Numbered from the stretch's first letter, positions 18,801-28,086 are shown. The stretch is 64,000 nucleotides of DNA from an uncultured Draconibacterium sp. (GCF_963677575.1 NZ_OY782038.1:1426001-1490000), one strand, 5' to 3'. Notes: a model not told the origin generated them from the letters alone. Made by a program: numbers and translations.

Positions 18801-19911
18801 CTCTTTCATCTTCGGTAATACAACTAACGGTACTGCCCGATAAATGCTGCAATCCGGTACCGGCCTGCCAAACACTGAAAAAATCAGGCGTATTATTCCA
18901 GAAGTTTATACCTCCAAAATAGGTTCCCAACCACATATTGCCGTCTCTGTCGCAAAAGAGACTATATATCGGATTGGTATTAATTCCCTTTGGGTCGCGA
19001 ATATCGTACTGATAATAATCAAATGATTCAGTATAGGGCGACCAAACACATAAACCATTTTCGGTGCCAATCCATACTCGCCCTTGTTGGTCCTCTTCTA
19101 TCGAATGAACCAGATTATGCAACAATCTTCTGTTTCCTGATTTCCGGGAAGTGAATCGATACGCTTGTCCGTTGGCAAGATTGATTTGATGTAAACCATC
19201 TCCTTCATTCCCAATCCATACAAAATTGTTTTTATCAATATAAAAGTGCGATTGCTCCAATTCGCTAATTCCTTTTGGCAACTCAAAATGCCTTTGCTGC
19301 TTGCGCTCCAGATCGAAAATAAGCAATTGATTATTACTGGTAATAGCCACTAGGCGATCATTCTTTTCCCGTACGTTAATTATTTTAACGTTTTCAGGAA
19401 AAGAAGCATAACTTATTTTTTCTTTAAAACTTTTGAGCTGATTTGTATGGGTATCAAGGAAACAAATTGAATCTTGCATAAATACCCAGTAACCTTCTTT
19501 TGATTCGCGCAAATCGGTTACCCCGCCCAATTTATTTATTGGCAGATAAGGCTCAAATATCTCTTTTTCAAAATTGAATAAATAAAATACATTGCTGGTA
19601 CTTTGCGTCAACAACATTGAATCCTGGCTGTGAAAATAATTCCTCATACTCCATATATCTGAGCTACTTCCATCCTCATTAACAGCCTGAAATGTTTTAA
19701 AATACTTCCCATCGAAGCGACAAATAGAACTTCTGGTAGCTGCCCAAATAAAACCGTACTGATCCTGACAAATACTTCTTATGTATGAAGAGGGTAAACC
19801 GTCTTCGTTTGTATAATGTGTAAATGATAAACGATCATTGTTTGAATACACATTCAACGAGTGGAAAATAAAAACAACAATCCACAATACTTTAACAACT
19901 TTAAAGCCCAT
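15889..19911 (-). CDS. Hybrid two-component system sensor/regulator HTCS2
   Basis: A 1340-residue HTCS with the same layout as HTCS1. Signal peptide to about residue 24, periplasmic propeller repeats (DQYGFIWAATRSSICRFDG near the start, several GNMWLGTYFGGI-type repeats), Y_Y_Y domain to about 765 and a transmembrane helix near 775-800. The HisKA H-box FTNVSHELRTPLTLI has its His at 834. Then come the HATPase, a receiver (LVIDDNRELLEF; DVMMPGIDGFEL, Asp near 1142) and a C-terminal AraC HTH (ATEFIRSIRLREAVKLIAEG). Intact in all motifs. It is located directly upstream of susC2-susD2, which it should control. High similarity to HTCS1 over the whole length, including the sensor, suggests related ligands. 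Confidence 0.95.
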   Translation of the reverse strand: MGFKVVKVLWIVVFIFHSLNVYSNNDRLSFTHYTNEDGLPSSYIRSICQDQYGFIWAATRSSICRFDGKYFKTFQAVNEDGSSSDIWSMRNYFHSQDSMLLTQSTSNVFYLFNFEKEIFEPYLPINKLGGVTDLRESKEGYWVFMQDSICFLDTHTNQLKSFKEKISYASFPENVKIINVREKNDRLVAITSNNQLLIFDLERKQQRHFELPKGISELEQSHFYIDKNNFVWIGNEGDGLHQINLANGQAYRFTSRKSGNRRLLHNLVHSIEEDQQGRVWIGTENGLCVWSPYTESFDYYQYDIRDPKGINTNPIYSLFCDRDGNMWLGTYFGGINFWNNTPDFFSVWQAGTGLQHLSGSTVSCITEDERGSIWIGMEDMGINQINLEEDKVVRAINESNGLSFNNVHDLLFENPDRLWIATYTGGINILNLKSNKFEYINTSDYPELASDNIYHLLHVGDTIFISTSLGVAIWNTSTEELSRFQPDIIGDVQVEYMYESEDRVWFSSYTGVYYFDKQTRSFHSFEKFPFLQNIFFVKTDTKKRVWIGDCFRGLYGYDFKTDSVYIYNESTGFPFTWIFSMEEGNNGYLWASGDKGLVKFKPETGEIVGYDRESGLPFEQFNYRASHKSHNGEIYFGANRGMISFNDKSKLGVKKELNVVFRGMQLFNQPVLPGDGQPLEQSLNLHPEIHLKYKQNVFTIEYAGLNFQNRGNCQYAYYLENFEDAWNFVGNRDFATYTSLGPGEYFFHVKASTDNTEWGNNVNTLKIIIEPPFWLSKWGYLVYFILIILIFIGFYIVTTRIQQSKAVANMERREKEYQNEINNFKLEFFTNVSHELRTPLTLILGPLTRILEDEKLSPALNKKMKGIKNNASRLLTLINQLLEFRKIENGKEILRVSRQDITNLLKGVEEAFVESAEAKSINFSIEIMNLNSAIWVDYQKLENILINLIANALKFTREGGEVKLSVELVGDEKFFKNLKITVADNGIGIEASKLNKIFDRFYYVEDGGEMVGSGIGLALVNGLVTVHKGTIKVESTKGKGTVFTVKFPVSRRAYKDSEVLIGTEQYSSDVLLPDELKQTPVLRDEVEWSGSQSTILVIDDNRELLEFISETLADNYKVITAIDGTKGLEKVEEDNPDLIISDVMMPGIDGFELSRKLKSDLRTSHIPIVLLTAKGGEENEYEGLKSGADYYIQKPFLPHILVQLIENVLNTHKSLIERFKSDARMLPSEVATSQSDKELIEKISNLIRTYIDRPDLDVSFIVNEIGISRTLLHLKLKKITGCSATEFIRSIRLREAVKLIAEGKCNISEVAYRTGFSSPAYFSRRFKEYFGVTPKAYFQK

Positions 19912-19993
19912 CTACTTCATCATTATTAACCGCAAGATAACGGATGTTAATTTTAAAAGATTGAAGAATAAAATTCTGTACTAAGTCAGCCTC

Positions 19994-20001
19994 CAAAGGT
20001 A
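19994..20001 (-). promoter_or_regulatory. -7 box for HTCS2
   Basis: The minus strand reads TACCTTTG (TAnnTTTG), about 83 bp upstream of the HTCS2 start. An operator-like half-site, AACGGATGTT, lies between it and the gene at 19939-19948. No TTG was seen at the -33 position. Confidence 0.4.
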
Positions 20002-20011
20002 AAAGAGTTAA

Positions 20012-20055
20012 TAAAAAAAGAAAAGCCACTACAGCAAAATTGCAATGGCTTTTCT
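20012..20055 (-). terminator. Terminator of the unit 3 operon
   Basis: AGAAAAGCCA (20019-20028) and TGGCTTTTCT (20046-20055) pair perfectly over 10 bp. On the minus strand the second arm runs into a T-tract. It lies 36 bp after the stop of the last DUF6055-like gene and insulates HTCS2 from it. Confidence 0.8.
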
Positions 20056-20090
20056 GAGATACTATTTCTCAAACAATATTAATGACACAA

Positions 20091-21476
20091 TTATTTTATA
20101 AACGAGCTATCTATTGTTGTTCCTTTTAACTTTATACGATACGGCCATTGCTCTTCTTTCGGATCGTCGTCTTTTGGAGGTCCCCAGCGCATAATAATTG
20201 GCCAGTGTTCTGTTGGCGCTCCACTTACTACCAACCATAAATATTCTGTATTTTCAGGAACAACAAAATTTACTTTTCCTTTCGCACTCCGGTTTATGTC
20301 ACCATAAACCCGGCTTCCGTCTTTCAATGATGCAACAAAACCATATCGCCAACCGGCTTTATCTAATTTTACTGCCGCATATCCATCAGCTCCGGCAATA
20401 CCTTCAAACTCCAAATGAACTTTCGTTCCTGAAGCCGGGACATTTAACTTAATCCCGTTATATCCGTAGTTTTGAGGACACTTTGTTGAATCGATACGGT
20501 ACCATCCTTTACCTGCATCGTTAAGAATAGTATAATGTTGATTGGCATACTGATGAGCCACTTCTTCTACCCGTTTCAGATCCCAGGTAATGAAGTGCCT
20601 TGATGCATCAAACATCTCATCATTAAACTGTCCCTGACTTAAATCATTCATTCGTTTGTATGTTGTTACCACGTCTTCGCCTTTTTGGGTTGAACGAGAC
20701 AATTTTCCGAAAAAGTCCTTACCTCGCTTTTCTGACCAATATTCAAGGACATAGGGTGAATGATACATATTTGCCGAATGCAAGAAAGCATAATGAGTCT
20801 GTTTCATAAAATCAACCAAGTGGTAATTTTCGAAGGTCATCCATTCGGGGTAAACCTGCCACAGCATGTATTGTGCCGACATTTCCATTATTCCTCCCAT
20901 GGGGCCGGTTCCGGCATCAATACTCGACATGTATTGAAACGAATGCCCGAGTTCGTGGGCCAATGTTCCGAATGGCATTTTATTTATCCGCTGGCACGGA
21001 GTCCAGAGCGCTCCTATTTTATCTTCAAGACCACCACCATATGCAGTACGGTCCTTTTCATCATAAAAAATAATCACAATCATTTTATACTTATCTGTGA
21101 GAGAATTACCTTTTTCAACCATTTTTAAAGTATCTCGATAATAGGTATAAAAACGTTCAACTTCATTCGAAAGCTGTTTTACATCAAAACGTTTTTCGGC
21201 ATCGGGATTTTTCATTGGGTCGTCGCCGTAAATCTTATCCCAAAAAATAGCCACGTTTTCTGATTCCATCATGTGCTTATAGCTAAACTGGCTTTCTGGA
21301 TCATTAAAATCATTTCCTTTCGGAACACGGTCGATTTCCTTAGGAAGGTATAACTCTTTTTTACTACCGAAAGTTGAAATGTCATGCAATTGTATAGGCG
21401 GTACTGCATCAGCCAGATAAAAAGACAGTAATAAAAATACTGATGCATAAATCCGAAAAATTGAGGAAGGTTTCAT
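20091..21476 (-). CDS. Secreted DUF6055-like protein with zincin motif, copy A
   Basis: A 461-residue exported protein with a type I signal peptide (cleavage near LADAVPP, about residue 25). The core holds ESENVAIFWDKIYGDDPMKN, then FGTLAHELGHSFQYM, an HExxH zinc motif, with a Glu in GGIMEMSAQYM about 20 residues later as a possible third ligand (gluzincin-like). The C-terminus carries a beta-sandwich-like part (NYGYNGIKLNVP, GWRYGFVASLKDGSRVYGDI, TEYLWLVVSGAPTEHWP). The pattern resembles DUF6055, which has no established activity that I can state. Protease activity on glycoprotein or peptide-linked glycan is inference from HExxH. It is the last gene of the unit 3 operon and a clear paralogue of the 467-residue gene upstream. 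Confidence 0.8.
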   Translation of the reverse strand: MKPSSIFRIYASVFLLLSFYLADAVPPIQLHDISTFGSKKELYLPKEIDRVPKGNDFNDPESQFSYKHMMESENVAIFWDKIYGDDPMKNPDAEKRFDVKQLSNEVERFYTYYRDTLKMVEKGNSLTDKYKMIVIIFYDEKDRTAYGGGLEDKIGALWTPCQRINKMPFGTLAHELGHSFQYMSSIDAGTGPMGGIMEMSAQYMLWQVYPEWMTFENYHLVDFMKQTHYAFLHSANMYHSPYVLEYWSEKRGKDFFGKLSRSTQKGEDVVTTYKRMNDLSQGQFNDEMFDASRHFITWDLKRVEEVAHQYANQHYTILNDAGKGWYRIDSTKCPQNYGYNGIKLNVPASGTKVHLEFEGIAGADGYAAVKLDKAGWRYGFVASLKDGSRVYGDINRSAKGKVNFVVPENTEYLWLVVSGAPTEHWPIIMRWGPPKDDDPKEEQWPYRIKLKGTTIDSSFIK

Positions 21477-21595
21477 TTGTTTAAATTATTTGTTTATATA
21501 TGTAAATTATGTAACTCGTTCTGAATATTGTATTTTTCAATTACAACTGTACCTGCAAGCAATACATTTTTGCACAAATGTAAGAATAAAGAAAG

Positions 21596-21626
21596 TATAT
21601 CCCCCTGCTTTTCAAAGGGGGATATA
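21596..21626 (-). terminator. Hairpin between the two DUF6055-like genes
   Basis: TATATCCCCCT and AGGGGGATATA pair over 11 bp with a 9-nt loop, 53 bp after the stop of copy B. No long T-run follows on the minus strand, so it may attenuate or process the mRNA rather than fully terminate it. The CCCCCT...AGGGGG pattern is also a common Bacteroidota intergenic repeat fragment. Confidence 0.5.
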
Positions 21627-21678
21627 ACTACTTCTATTCAAAAAAAAACACCTTATATAAACACAACTACTGTGTTTT

Positions 21679-23082
21679 CTAATAAAGTTCTGTATTACTT
21701 AATTTTATTTCATAAGGCCATTGTTCATCATTATCTGCATTATTATCGCAAATATGTTCCCAATGCTCTATTGGCGCTCCGGTAACCACCAGCCACAAAT
21801 AGATTGTATTATCAGGAACCGAAAATGCAACCTCTCCTGTTGCATCAGAATAAATATCTCCGTACACTTTTTCTCCGTTTGATTTTTCGGCTAAAAAGGC
21901 GTATCTCCATCCAGCTTTGTCAATATTAACAGCATGATATCCTTCCGCTCCGGCTAAACCACGAAAGTTAAGCCCAACTTCTTTTCCTGTGGCAGGCACC
22001 TTAAGTCGAATAGCATTGTAACCATAATTTTGTGGGCAATTATTCTGGGCAATTCTATACCATCCGTTCCCTATAAGATCTAAGTTACTAGTGTGTTTAT
22101 TCGCAAAACTTTTGGCATGTTCACGAATACGATCCATATCCCAGGTAATAAATTTCATTGCTGCATCAGCCATTTCATCGTTAAATGTGGCTTGATCAAT
22201 GCCTGTAATTCTTTTATAGGTCATTACCGGATCCTCTCCCTTTATTGCTTCATTCCACAATTTTCCCACAAAATCTCTCCCATGTTTATCCGACCAATAT
22301 TCTAAAACAAAGGGATTATCATACATAATATCTTCGTGAAGAAAAGTTTTATACGTATTCAGCAAATAATTATCAACGTGATACGATTCAAAATCCATCC
22401 AGTCGGGATAATACTGAAATAGCATATATTGAGAAGTCATTTCAAAAATCGATTGGATATTACTTCCAGTAGGAGCAGAACTGTATCCCCAATGTCCATC
22501 GCAGGCTACCATATATTGAAAGGCATGCCCCATTTCGTGCGCCATTGCCCCATAGGGTTTGGTTTGTATTCTTCCCGGGGTAAGCCACATAGCACCAATT
22601 TTATCATCGGCACCTCCTCCATAAACAGTTCCCTCATCGCTGTAATAAATATAGAAATTCATCCGGTACTTATCGGTTAACGAGCTACCTTCCACTACAA
22701 ATTTCAGCGTATCGCGGTAAAATTTATACATTTTCTCACTTTCTTCCATCAGGTCATCCAATTGAAAGCGATATTTAGAATCTGTAGTTGTTGAAGGATC
22801 GTCACCAAAATCAGCTTCCCAGAATGCAACCAGGTTAGGAGTTTCTTTCATCCGGTAAACACTAAATTGACTTGCACTGTTCTGATAGTCGTTTCCCTGC
22901 TGAACATTCCATAAACTTTCAGGATAATAGGTGTCTTTGGGATTCTCCTCCGAAGTCTCCGGCACCTCTGGTTCAACAGGATTTACCGGATCAACTGGAG
23001 AATCTCCTGAATCGCTACAACCATTCAGAAACAAAAACGACATGAAGACTAAAAAAGAGAGCAATATATTACGTTTTATCAT
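21679..23082 (-). CDS. DUF6055-like lipoprotein with zincin motif, copy B
   Basis: A 467-residue lipoprotein. The signal peptide ends FLFLNGC (Cys at about 22), followed by a Pro/Glu/Val-rich linker (PVDPVNPVEPEVPE) that lifts the domain off the surface. The domain mirrors copy A: ETPNLVAFWEADFGDDPSTT, then YGAMAHEMGHAFQYM (HExxH) and Glu in SIFEMTSQYMLFQYYPDW, and a C-terminal part with QNYGYNAIRLKVPATG and LWLVVTGAPIEHWE. Copy B is surface-anchored by lipid while copy A has a type I signal, so the pair may act at different places. It lies 73 bp after susD3, likely in the same operon. The enzymatic role is inferred only from the metal motif. Confidence 0.8.
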   Translation of the reverse strand: MIKRNILLSFLVFMSFLFLNGCSDSGDSPVDPVNPVEPEVPETSEENPKDTYYPESLWNVQQGNDYQNSASQFSVYRMKETPNLVAFWEADFGDDPSTTTDSKYRFQLDDLMEESEKMYKFYRDTLKFVVEGSSLTDKYRMNFYIYYSDEGTVYGGGADDKIGAMWLTPGRIQTKPYGAMAHEMGHAFQYMVACDGHWGYSSAPTGSNIQSIFEMTSQYMLFQYYPDWMDFESYHVDNYLLNTYKTFLHEDIMYDNPFVLEYWSDKHGRDFVGKLWNEAIKGEDPVMTYKRITGIDQATFNDEMADAAMKFITWDMDRIREHAKSFANKHTSNLDLIGNGWYRIAQNNCPQNYGYNAIRLKVPATGKEVGLNFRGLAGAEGYHAVNIDKAGWRYAFLAEKSNGEKVYGDIYSDATGEVAFSVPDNTIYLWLVVTGAPIEHWEHICDNNADNDEQWPYEIKLSNTELY

Positions 23083-23155
23083 TATTAAATTATATTGTTT
23101 TGGTTTAAAGAATTTGGAAAAGACATAACTGTCTTCTCCAAATTCCTACTCAAAA

Positions 23156-24847
23156 TTATTCATAAGGAACAGCATCCAGATTTGGTGCTTTTCTTAGTTC
23201 ACTTCGGGGAACAGGCATCCAATAATTTTTGGGAGCATTAAAACTCCGGGTTTCGATAGGTTCCGATTTTACGGTATATGTTTTGCTTCCGTCACTGAAC
23301 TTCTTAATATCTATACCCAAGAGTGGTTCTTTATAAATATCTTCAGCTTGTTTCCACCTGCGAATATCAAACCACCTTTGGCCTTCAAATAAAAGCTCAA
23401 TCTGCCGTTCATATTCGTATTCAGCACGAATATCATTACCGGTTGCCGGTGGCATTAATGCACGCTCGCGAACAAGGTTGATATAAGTTAGTGCTTCGGT
23501 ATTTTCCCCCAACTCTATTAAACATTCAGCATAGTTTAAATATACTTCAGAAAGTCGCATATAAATCCAGGGAGTGGTATTCGCATCAGTCCCGTAATTA
23601 TCAAAATCAGGATCGAGGAATTTTTTAAACCCATAACCGGTTTGGGTAGCATTCCACCACGACGGACCTTCCCGGCTATCTTTTCCCTGCTCAACACCAG
23701 ATTCTCCGGCAACAAAAAACTCAATTTCGCGGTTACTATCGCCATACCCCCAGGTATCACCATCAAGAAAAATATCAGCATACAGGCGTAAGTCGCGATT
23801 AGCCCACGGATATTCATTCTCTGCACCCTGAATATATTCAGTTCCATCATTCCTTTGAAATTTGGAAACGAGGTTGTGAGTTGGTTGCAAAGTTCCCCAT
23901 CCTTCAAAACCATTACCTGTACCACACGGAGCCTGATGTAGAAAAACATTGTTACTACCCACTACCCGCTTGGAATCATACAGCTTTTCAAAAATAATTT
24001 CAGGATTGTCTGACTTTAAAAATAGCGCAGCATATTCATCAGGGTTAGAAATAGCCTGAAGGGAATACACTCCCAAATCGATTACGGCTTTATTGGCCTC
24101 GGCGGCCTTTTGCCATTTTGCCTGATCGGGGTAATTTTCGTCGTACAAGGGACTGGCTGCAAACAGCAAAGTTCGTCCTTTTAAAGTAAGAGCAGCACCT
24201 TTAGTTGCTCTTCCAAAATTATCTGCACTCTCATACGCTACAGGTAACAGTGCAGCCGCCGAATCACAATCGGCTACAATAAAACCGGCTACTTTCTCCA
24301 ACGATGCCCGCTCCTCTGTAAACTCCTCTGTTTCCAACGGATAAACTTTACTTACAAGCGGAACTCTTCCGTAAAGGCTGTACAATTGAAAATAGAAATA
24401 GGCACGTAAAAAGTGTCCCTGCCCAATCAACTGGTTTTTCCATTCTTCGTCACCAGAATTTGGCATTGGAACAGCATCTATTTCTTCCAGAAAAAGATTA
24501 ACATCTTTAATACAACCATAGAAATAATTCCAAGGGTTCCACATGTCATCTTCCCATCCAAAACTGGAATTATCGGGAGAAAGATATCCCTGTCGGACAT
24601 TCTCGGTACCGTAAGTATGCATTTGATATAATTCGTCGGTAAGGCTTGCAAACCTTGAACCTTTTTCAGTTTCTGCCTTAATCTGGCTGTATGATGTGTT
24701 CAGATAGGCTTCTGCCAACGACAGATCGCCCCATACCGCAGCATCGGTAAAGGAATCCACCGGATCGACATCTAAAATCTCGTCGCTACAAGAAATTATA
24801 TTAAGAGATACGAGCAACACAAGTCCGTATATGATATATTTTTTCAT
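23156..24847 (-). CDS. SusD/RagB-type surface glycan-binding lipoprotein 3
   Basis: A SusD-family protein of 563 residues using the start at 24847, which gives a proper lipoprotein signal (MKKYIIYGLVLLVSLNIISC); the longer frame adds only MIKTNNKK. The mature part begins SDEILDVDPVDSFTDAAVWG, followed by RAYFYFQLYSLYGRVPLV and the late motif EYEYERQIELLFEGQRWFDIRRWKQA, then YWMPVPRSELRKAPNLD. It belongs to a different SusD branch from SusD1 and SusD2, which carry the MHKH segment. Partner of SusC3, 51 bp downstream of it. Confidence 0.95.
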   Translation of the reverse strand: MKKYIIYGLVLLVSLNIISCSDEILDVDPVDSFTDAAVWGDLSLAEAYLNTSYSQIKAETEKGSRFASLTDELYQMHTYGTENVRQGYLSPDNSSFGWEDDMWNPWNYFYGCIKDVNLFLEEIDAVPMPNSGDEEWKNQLIGQGHFLRAYFYFQLYSLYGRVPLVSKVYPLETEEFTEERASLEKVAGFIVADCDSAAALLPVAYESADNFGRATKGAALTLKGRTLLFAASPLYDENYPDQAKWQKAAEANKAVIDLGVYSLQAISNPDEYAALFLKSDNPEIIFEKLYDSKRVVGSNNVFLHQAPCGTGNGFEGWGTLQPTHNLVSKFQRNDGTEYIQGAENEYPWANRDLRLYADIFLDGDTWGYGDSNREIEFFVAGESGVEQGKDSREGPSWWNATQTGYGFKKFLDPDFDNYGTDANTTPWIYMRLSEVYLNYAECLIELGENTEALTYINLVRERALMPPATGNDIRAEYEYERQIELLFEGQRWFDIRRWKQAEDIYKEPLLGIDIKKFSDGSKTYTVKSEPIETRSFNAPKNYWMPVPRSELRKAPNLDAVPYE

Positions 24848-24898
24848 TTTCTTATTATTTGTTTTTATCATCTGAATGAATTTTTTATTCTTCCCGTG

Positions 24899-27800
24899 TT
24901 AAAAAGAAAGGTTTATCCCTGTTGTAATCATTCGTTGTATAGGATATGAGGTAATACCGTTCGTTAACTCCGGATCAAAGATGTCGATCTTATCAACTGT
25001 AAAAAGGTTATTCCCGTTTACATAAATCCTCAACCTTTCAATTCCGGCTTTTGCTAATAACGATTTTGGAAGCGTATAACCCAACTCAACAGATTTTAAG
25101 CGAAGGAAACCTGCATCGCGCATCCACCATGTAGAAGAGCGTCCGTTGAAATCGTCGCCATATGTTTGTTTAATAAATGCCCTTGGCCAGCTGGCACTTG
25201 CATTTTCTTCTGCAGAGTTAGTATCTATCCATCGTCCTTCATAAAAATCGGTCATCATATTCATGGTTGGCTGAACCAGTATTTTGGCTTTTGCCTGCCC
25301 CTGGAAAAAGACGTTTAAGTCAAGCCCTTTCCAACTACCGTTTAAAGTAAGCCCATACATAATTTTAGGAGTAGCTGATTGGTTTACCCTAATAGCATCA
25401 TCATAGGTTATTTCACCGTCGTCGTTTGTATCCCTGTAAATCAAGTCTCCGGGTTTAGCTCCATCAATATGTACCGAATTATCAACTTCTTCCTGTGTTT
25501 GGTAAATTCCTAAGGCATCGTACAAAACAAGAGCGTCAATTGGGTGGCCGGTAGCACGTTGCCATGCCGGAGTAGATTCGGCTTCATCTATATATACCAT
25601 TTCATTTTCGGCATAAGAAAAGTTACCGGTAACGTTCCATTTGAAATCATTGTAACTCCCCTGGTAGCCGGCAACCAACTCAATACCATTATTTTTTACT
25701 TTTCCTATATTTTCGGCAGGTAAAACCAGGCCGGCATAATCAGGAATAGAAGCATTTCGCGTGCGCAGGATATCGCTTCGTTTTGAAGAAAAGTAATCAA
25801 CGTCAAGGCTAAACTTACCATCAAGAAACTGGGCAGCAAATCCAATATTTGATGTTTTTGCTGTTTCCCAGGTAATATCGGGGTTCGCAGTTACTTTCTG
25901 GAAAAGCCCTTTCTGAACACCTTCGCCAAACAACACCCCGCTTGCTGCATGATATCCACCTCCTTCATCGGTAGAAATAAATCCAAAATTTGATAAAAAC
26001 TGAAAAGCTGCAACGTTATCATTCCCCATCATTCCCCATGAACCTTTCAACTTTAAAAAGTTCACAACCGGTTTTAGAGAACTAAAAAACGATTCTTCCG
26101 ACATTACCCATCCTGCAGAAAAAGCAGGGAAAAATCCCCAGCGTTTGTTCGGAGGGAAATTCATTGAACCATCGTAACGCATAGTTACTTCAGCCAGGTA
26201 CTTATCGTCGTAACTGTAATTTACACGCCCAAAATAATTCTGACGGGCACTAACACCTGCATAGCCTCCTGTTCCCCAATCTTCAGGATCGTCGCTACCT
26301 GCAAATATTTGCATAATAGCTGTTGAAAGATAATTGGTGCGATACGCAGAAACATTGTTATAGTTGTATTTAAACTGTTCGTAAGCAGCAAAAGCATCTA
26401 CCTTGTGTTTGCCAAACGAGTTAGTATATCCTAAGCGCGCGTTCAACGTTTTACGGTCAGAATTATCAGACCAGGAGTTTAGTGAAATAGCCCCGGTTGC
26501 CGAACGTTGACTAACATATTCATCTGTTGCAGCATCATATTGATATAAATCGTATGGATGATTAATATCTTTTCCGTTATTAAACGAATAATCAAGTGCT
26601 GCATATCCTTCGGCATACAAGCCTTTTGTAATAATATCAAGATCAATATGCAAAAACGGCTTCAGGTTTATGATATTATATTTTTTCTGACTAGTTCCCG
26701 GGAGATCAGTAACCATAACAGCAGCATTATTGGTCACTCCGTCGTAGCCTACACGCGGCAAACCGTTTTCGTAATAAGGTGCTGACATAGGATTGGTAGA
26801 CAGAAAAAATCCAAAAAGATAGTCGGTTGCATAAACTCCTCGTTTCCGGTATTCCTGGCGACCAAGAACATCCATACTAAACCTAATCTTTTCAGAAAGT
26901 TTAGCGTCAATGTTAGTAGTAAACTGGTACTGACTATAATCTTGTGCACTATTCTCATAAATCACATCTTGCCACATATACTGTGCTGAAGAATAAAACT
27001 GCACTTTCTCTGTTCCTCCGCTTATTGATACACTATGCTGGGTTTTTCCTGCCCAGTCTTTTGCAACCGACGACCACCAGTCGGTATTGGCATAATTTAT
27101 CGGATCGGAACCATCCTGAAGTTTTTGCAATGCATCTTCGGAATAAGTTTCTGAAAGCCCGTGTCCGCGGTCGTATTCATTTACATAAGTTGCATACTGG
27201 AAGGAATTAAGCATCTCCGGAATTCTTGTTGGTTGAGACATGGAGTAGTTTCCTGTATAATTAACAGTAATATCACCTTTTTTACCACGTTTGGTGGTAA
27301 CCAGGATAACTCCGTTAGCAGCACGCGCTCCGTAAATTGCAGCAGATGCATCTTTTAATACTGAAATTGATTCAACATCTTCAGGATTTAAACGCGAAAA
27401 ACCACGGTCGGCAATACCGTCAACTATAATCAGCGGATCATTATTCCCGGTAGTACCTTTCCCGCGAATGAAAATTGTTGCATTATCTTCGCCAGGTTCT
27501 CCCGAGCGAACATTGGCAATAACACCTGCCGTTTTACCAGCCAGCGTATTCGTAAGGTTAGCCGCCGAAACTTTTTTAATTTCATCTCCGCTAACCTGCG
27601 AAACAGAACCGGTAATTGTTGCTTTCTTTTGTTGACCATAACCAACAACCACTACTTCGTCAAGCCCGGTAATATTTTCAGAAAGTACAATACTAAATTC
27701 CCGTTTATTGTCCACTTCCACTTCCTGCGTTTCGTAACCTATAAAACGAAATACAAGTACAGCATCGGCTGAAGAAACATTTAATGAAAATTTTCCATCA

Positions 27801-28039
27801 ATATCGGTTACTACTCCGTTGGTTGTTCCCTTTTCAACAATATTAGCACCAATCAATGCTAAACCTGCTTCATCAGTAACCGTACCTTTCACCTGCACAT
27901 CATTTTGTATAGCATCATTTACAGGTCCCTTTCCAAATGCATTGGCAGGGAAGAAAGAAAATTGCACCAAACACAACATAAAAACTACATAGCAAGCCTT
28001 ATGCAATACCGTACGCCTTAGTTTATATATATTAATCAT
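24899..28039 (-). CDS. SusC/RagA-type TonB-dependent transporter 3
   Basis: An outer-membrane importer of 1046 residues from the start at 28039; a start at 28075 would add 12 Lys/Asn-rich residues and is less likely. The N-terminal hydrophobic part (ACYVVFMLCLVQFSFFPANA) is a signal peptide. A carboxypeptidase-regulatory-like domain follows (VKGTVTDEAGLALIGANIV), then the TonB-box region GLDEVVVVGYGQQKKATITG, the plug (VESISVLKDASAAIYGARAA) and a barrel ending QRMITTGINLSF. It is more distant from SusC1 and SusC2 than they are from each other. The preceding gene encodes a surface lipoprotein, giving the order DUF1735 lipoprotein - SusC - SusD. Confidence 0.95.
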   Translation of the reverse strand: MINIYKLRRTVLHKACYVVFMLCLVQFSFFPANAFGKGPVNDAIQNDVQVKGTVTDEAGLALIGANIVEKGTTNGVVTDIDGKFSLNVSSADAVLVFRFIGYETQEVEVDNKREFSIVLSENITGLDEVVVVGYGQQKKATITGSVSQVSGDEIKKVSAANLTNTLAGKTAGVIANVRSGEPGEDNATIFIRGKGTTGNNDPLIIVDGIADRGFSRLNPEDVESISVLKDASAAIYGARAANGVILVTTKRGKKGDITVNYTGNYSMSQPTRIPEMLNSFQYATYVNEYDRGHGLSETYSEDALQKLQDGSDPINYANTDWWSSVAKDWAGKTQHSVSISGGTEKVQFYSSAQYMWQDVIYENSAQDYSQYQFTTNIDAKLSEKIRFSMDVLGRQEYRKRGVYATDYLFGFFLSTNPMSAPYYENGLPRVGYDGVTNNAAVMVTDLPGTSQKKYNIINLKPFLHIDLDIITKGLYAEGYAALDYSFNNGKDINHPYDLYQYDAATDEYVSQRSATGAISLNSWSDNSDRKTLNARLGYTNSFGKHKVDAFAAYEQFKYNYNNVSAYRTNYLSTAIMQIFAGSDDPEDWGTGGYAGVSARQNYFGRVNYSYDDKYLAEVTMRYDGSMNFPPNKRWGFFPAFSAGWVMSEESFFSSLKPVVNFLKLKGSWGMMGNDNVAAFQFLSNFGFISTDEGGGYHAASGVLFGEGVQKGLFQKVTANPDITWETAKTSNIGFAAQFLDGKFSLDVDYFSSKRSDILRTRNASIPDYAGLVLPAENIGKVKNNGIELVAGYQGSYNDFKWNVTGNFSYAENEMVYIDEAESTPAWQRATGHPIDALVLYDALGIYQTQEEVDNSVHIDGAKPGDLIYRDTNDDGEITYDDAIRVNQSATPKIMYGLTLNGSWKGLDLNVFFQGQAKAKILVQPTMNMMTDFYEGRWIDTNSAEENASASWPRAFIKQTYGDDFNGRSSTWWMRDAGFLRLKSVELGYTLPKSLLAKAGIERLRIYVNGNNLFTVDKIDIFDPELTNGITSYPIQRMITTGINLSF

Positions 28040-28086
28040 TTTTTCTTTTTTAAAATTATTCTTGTTATATCTCATTACATTTGATG

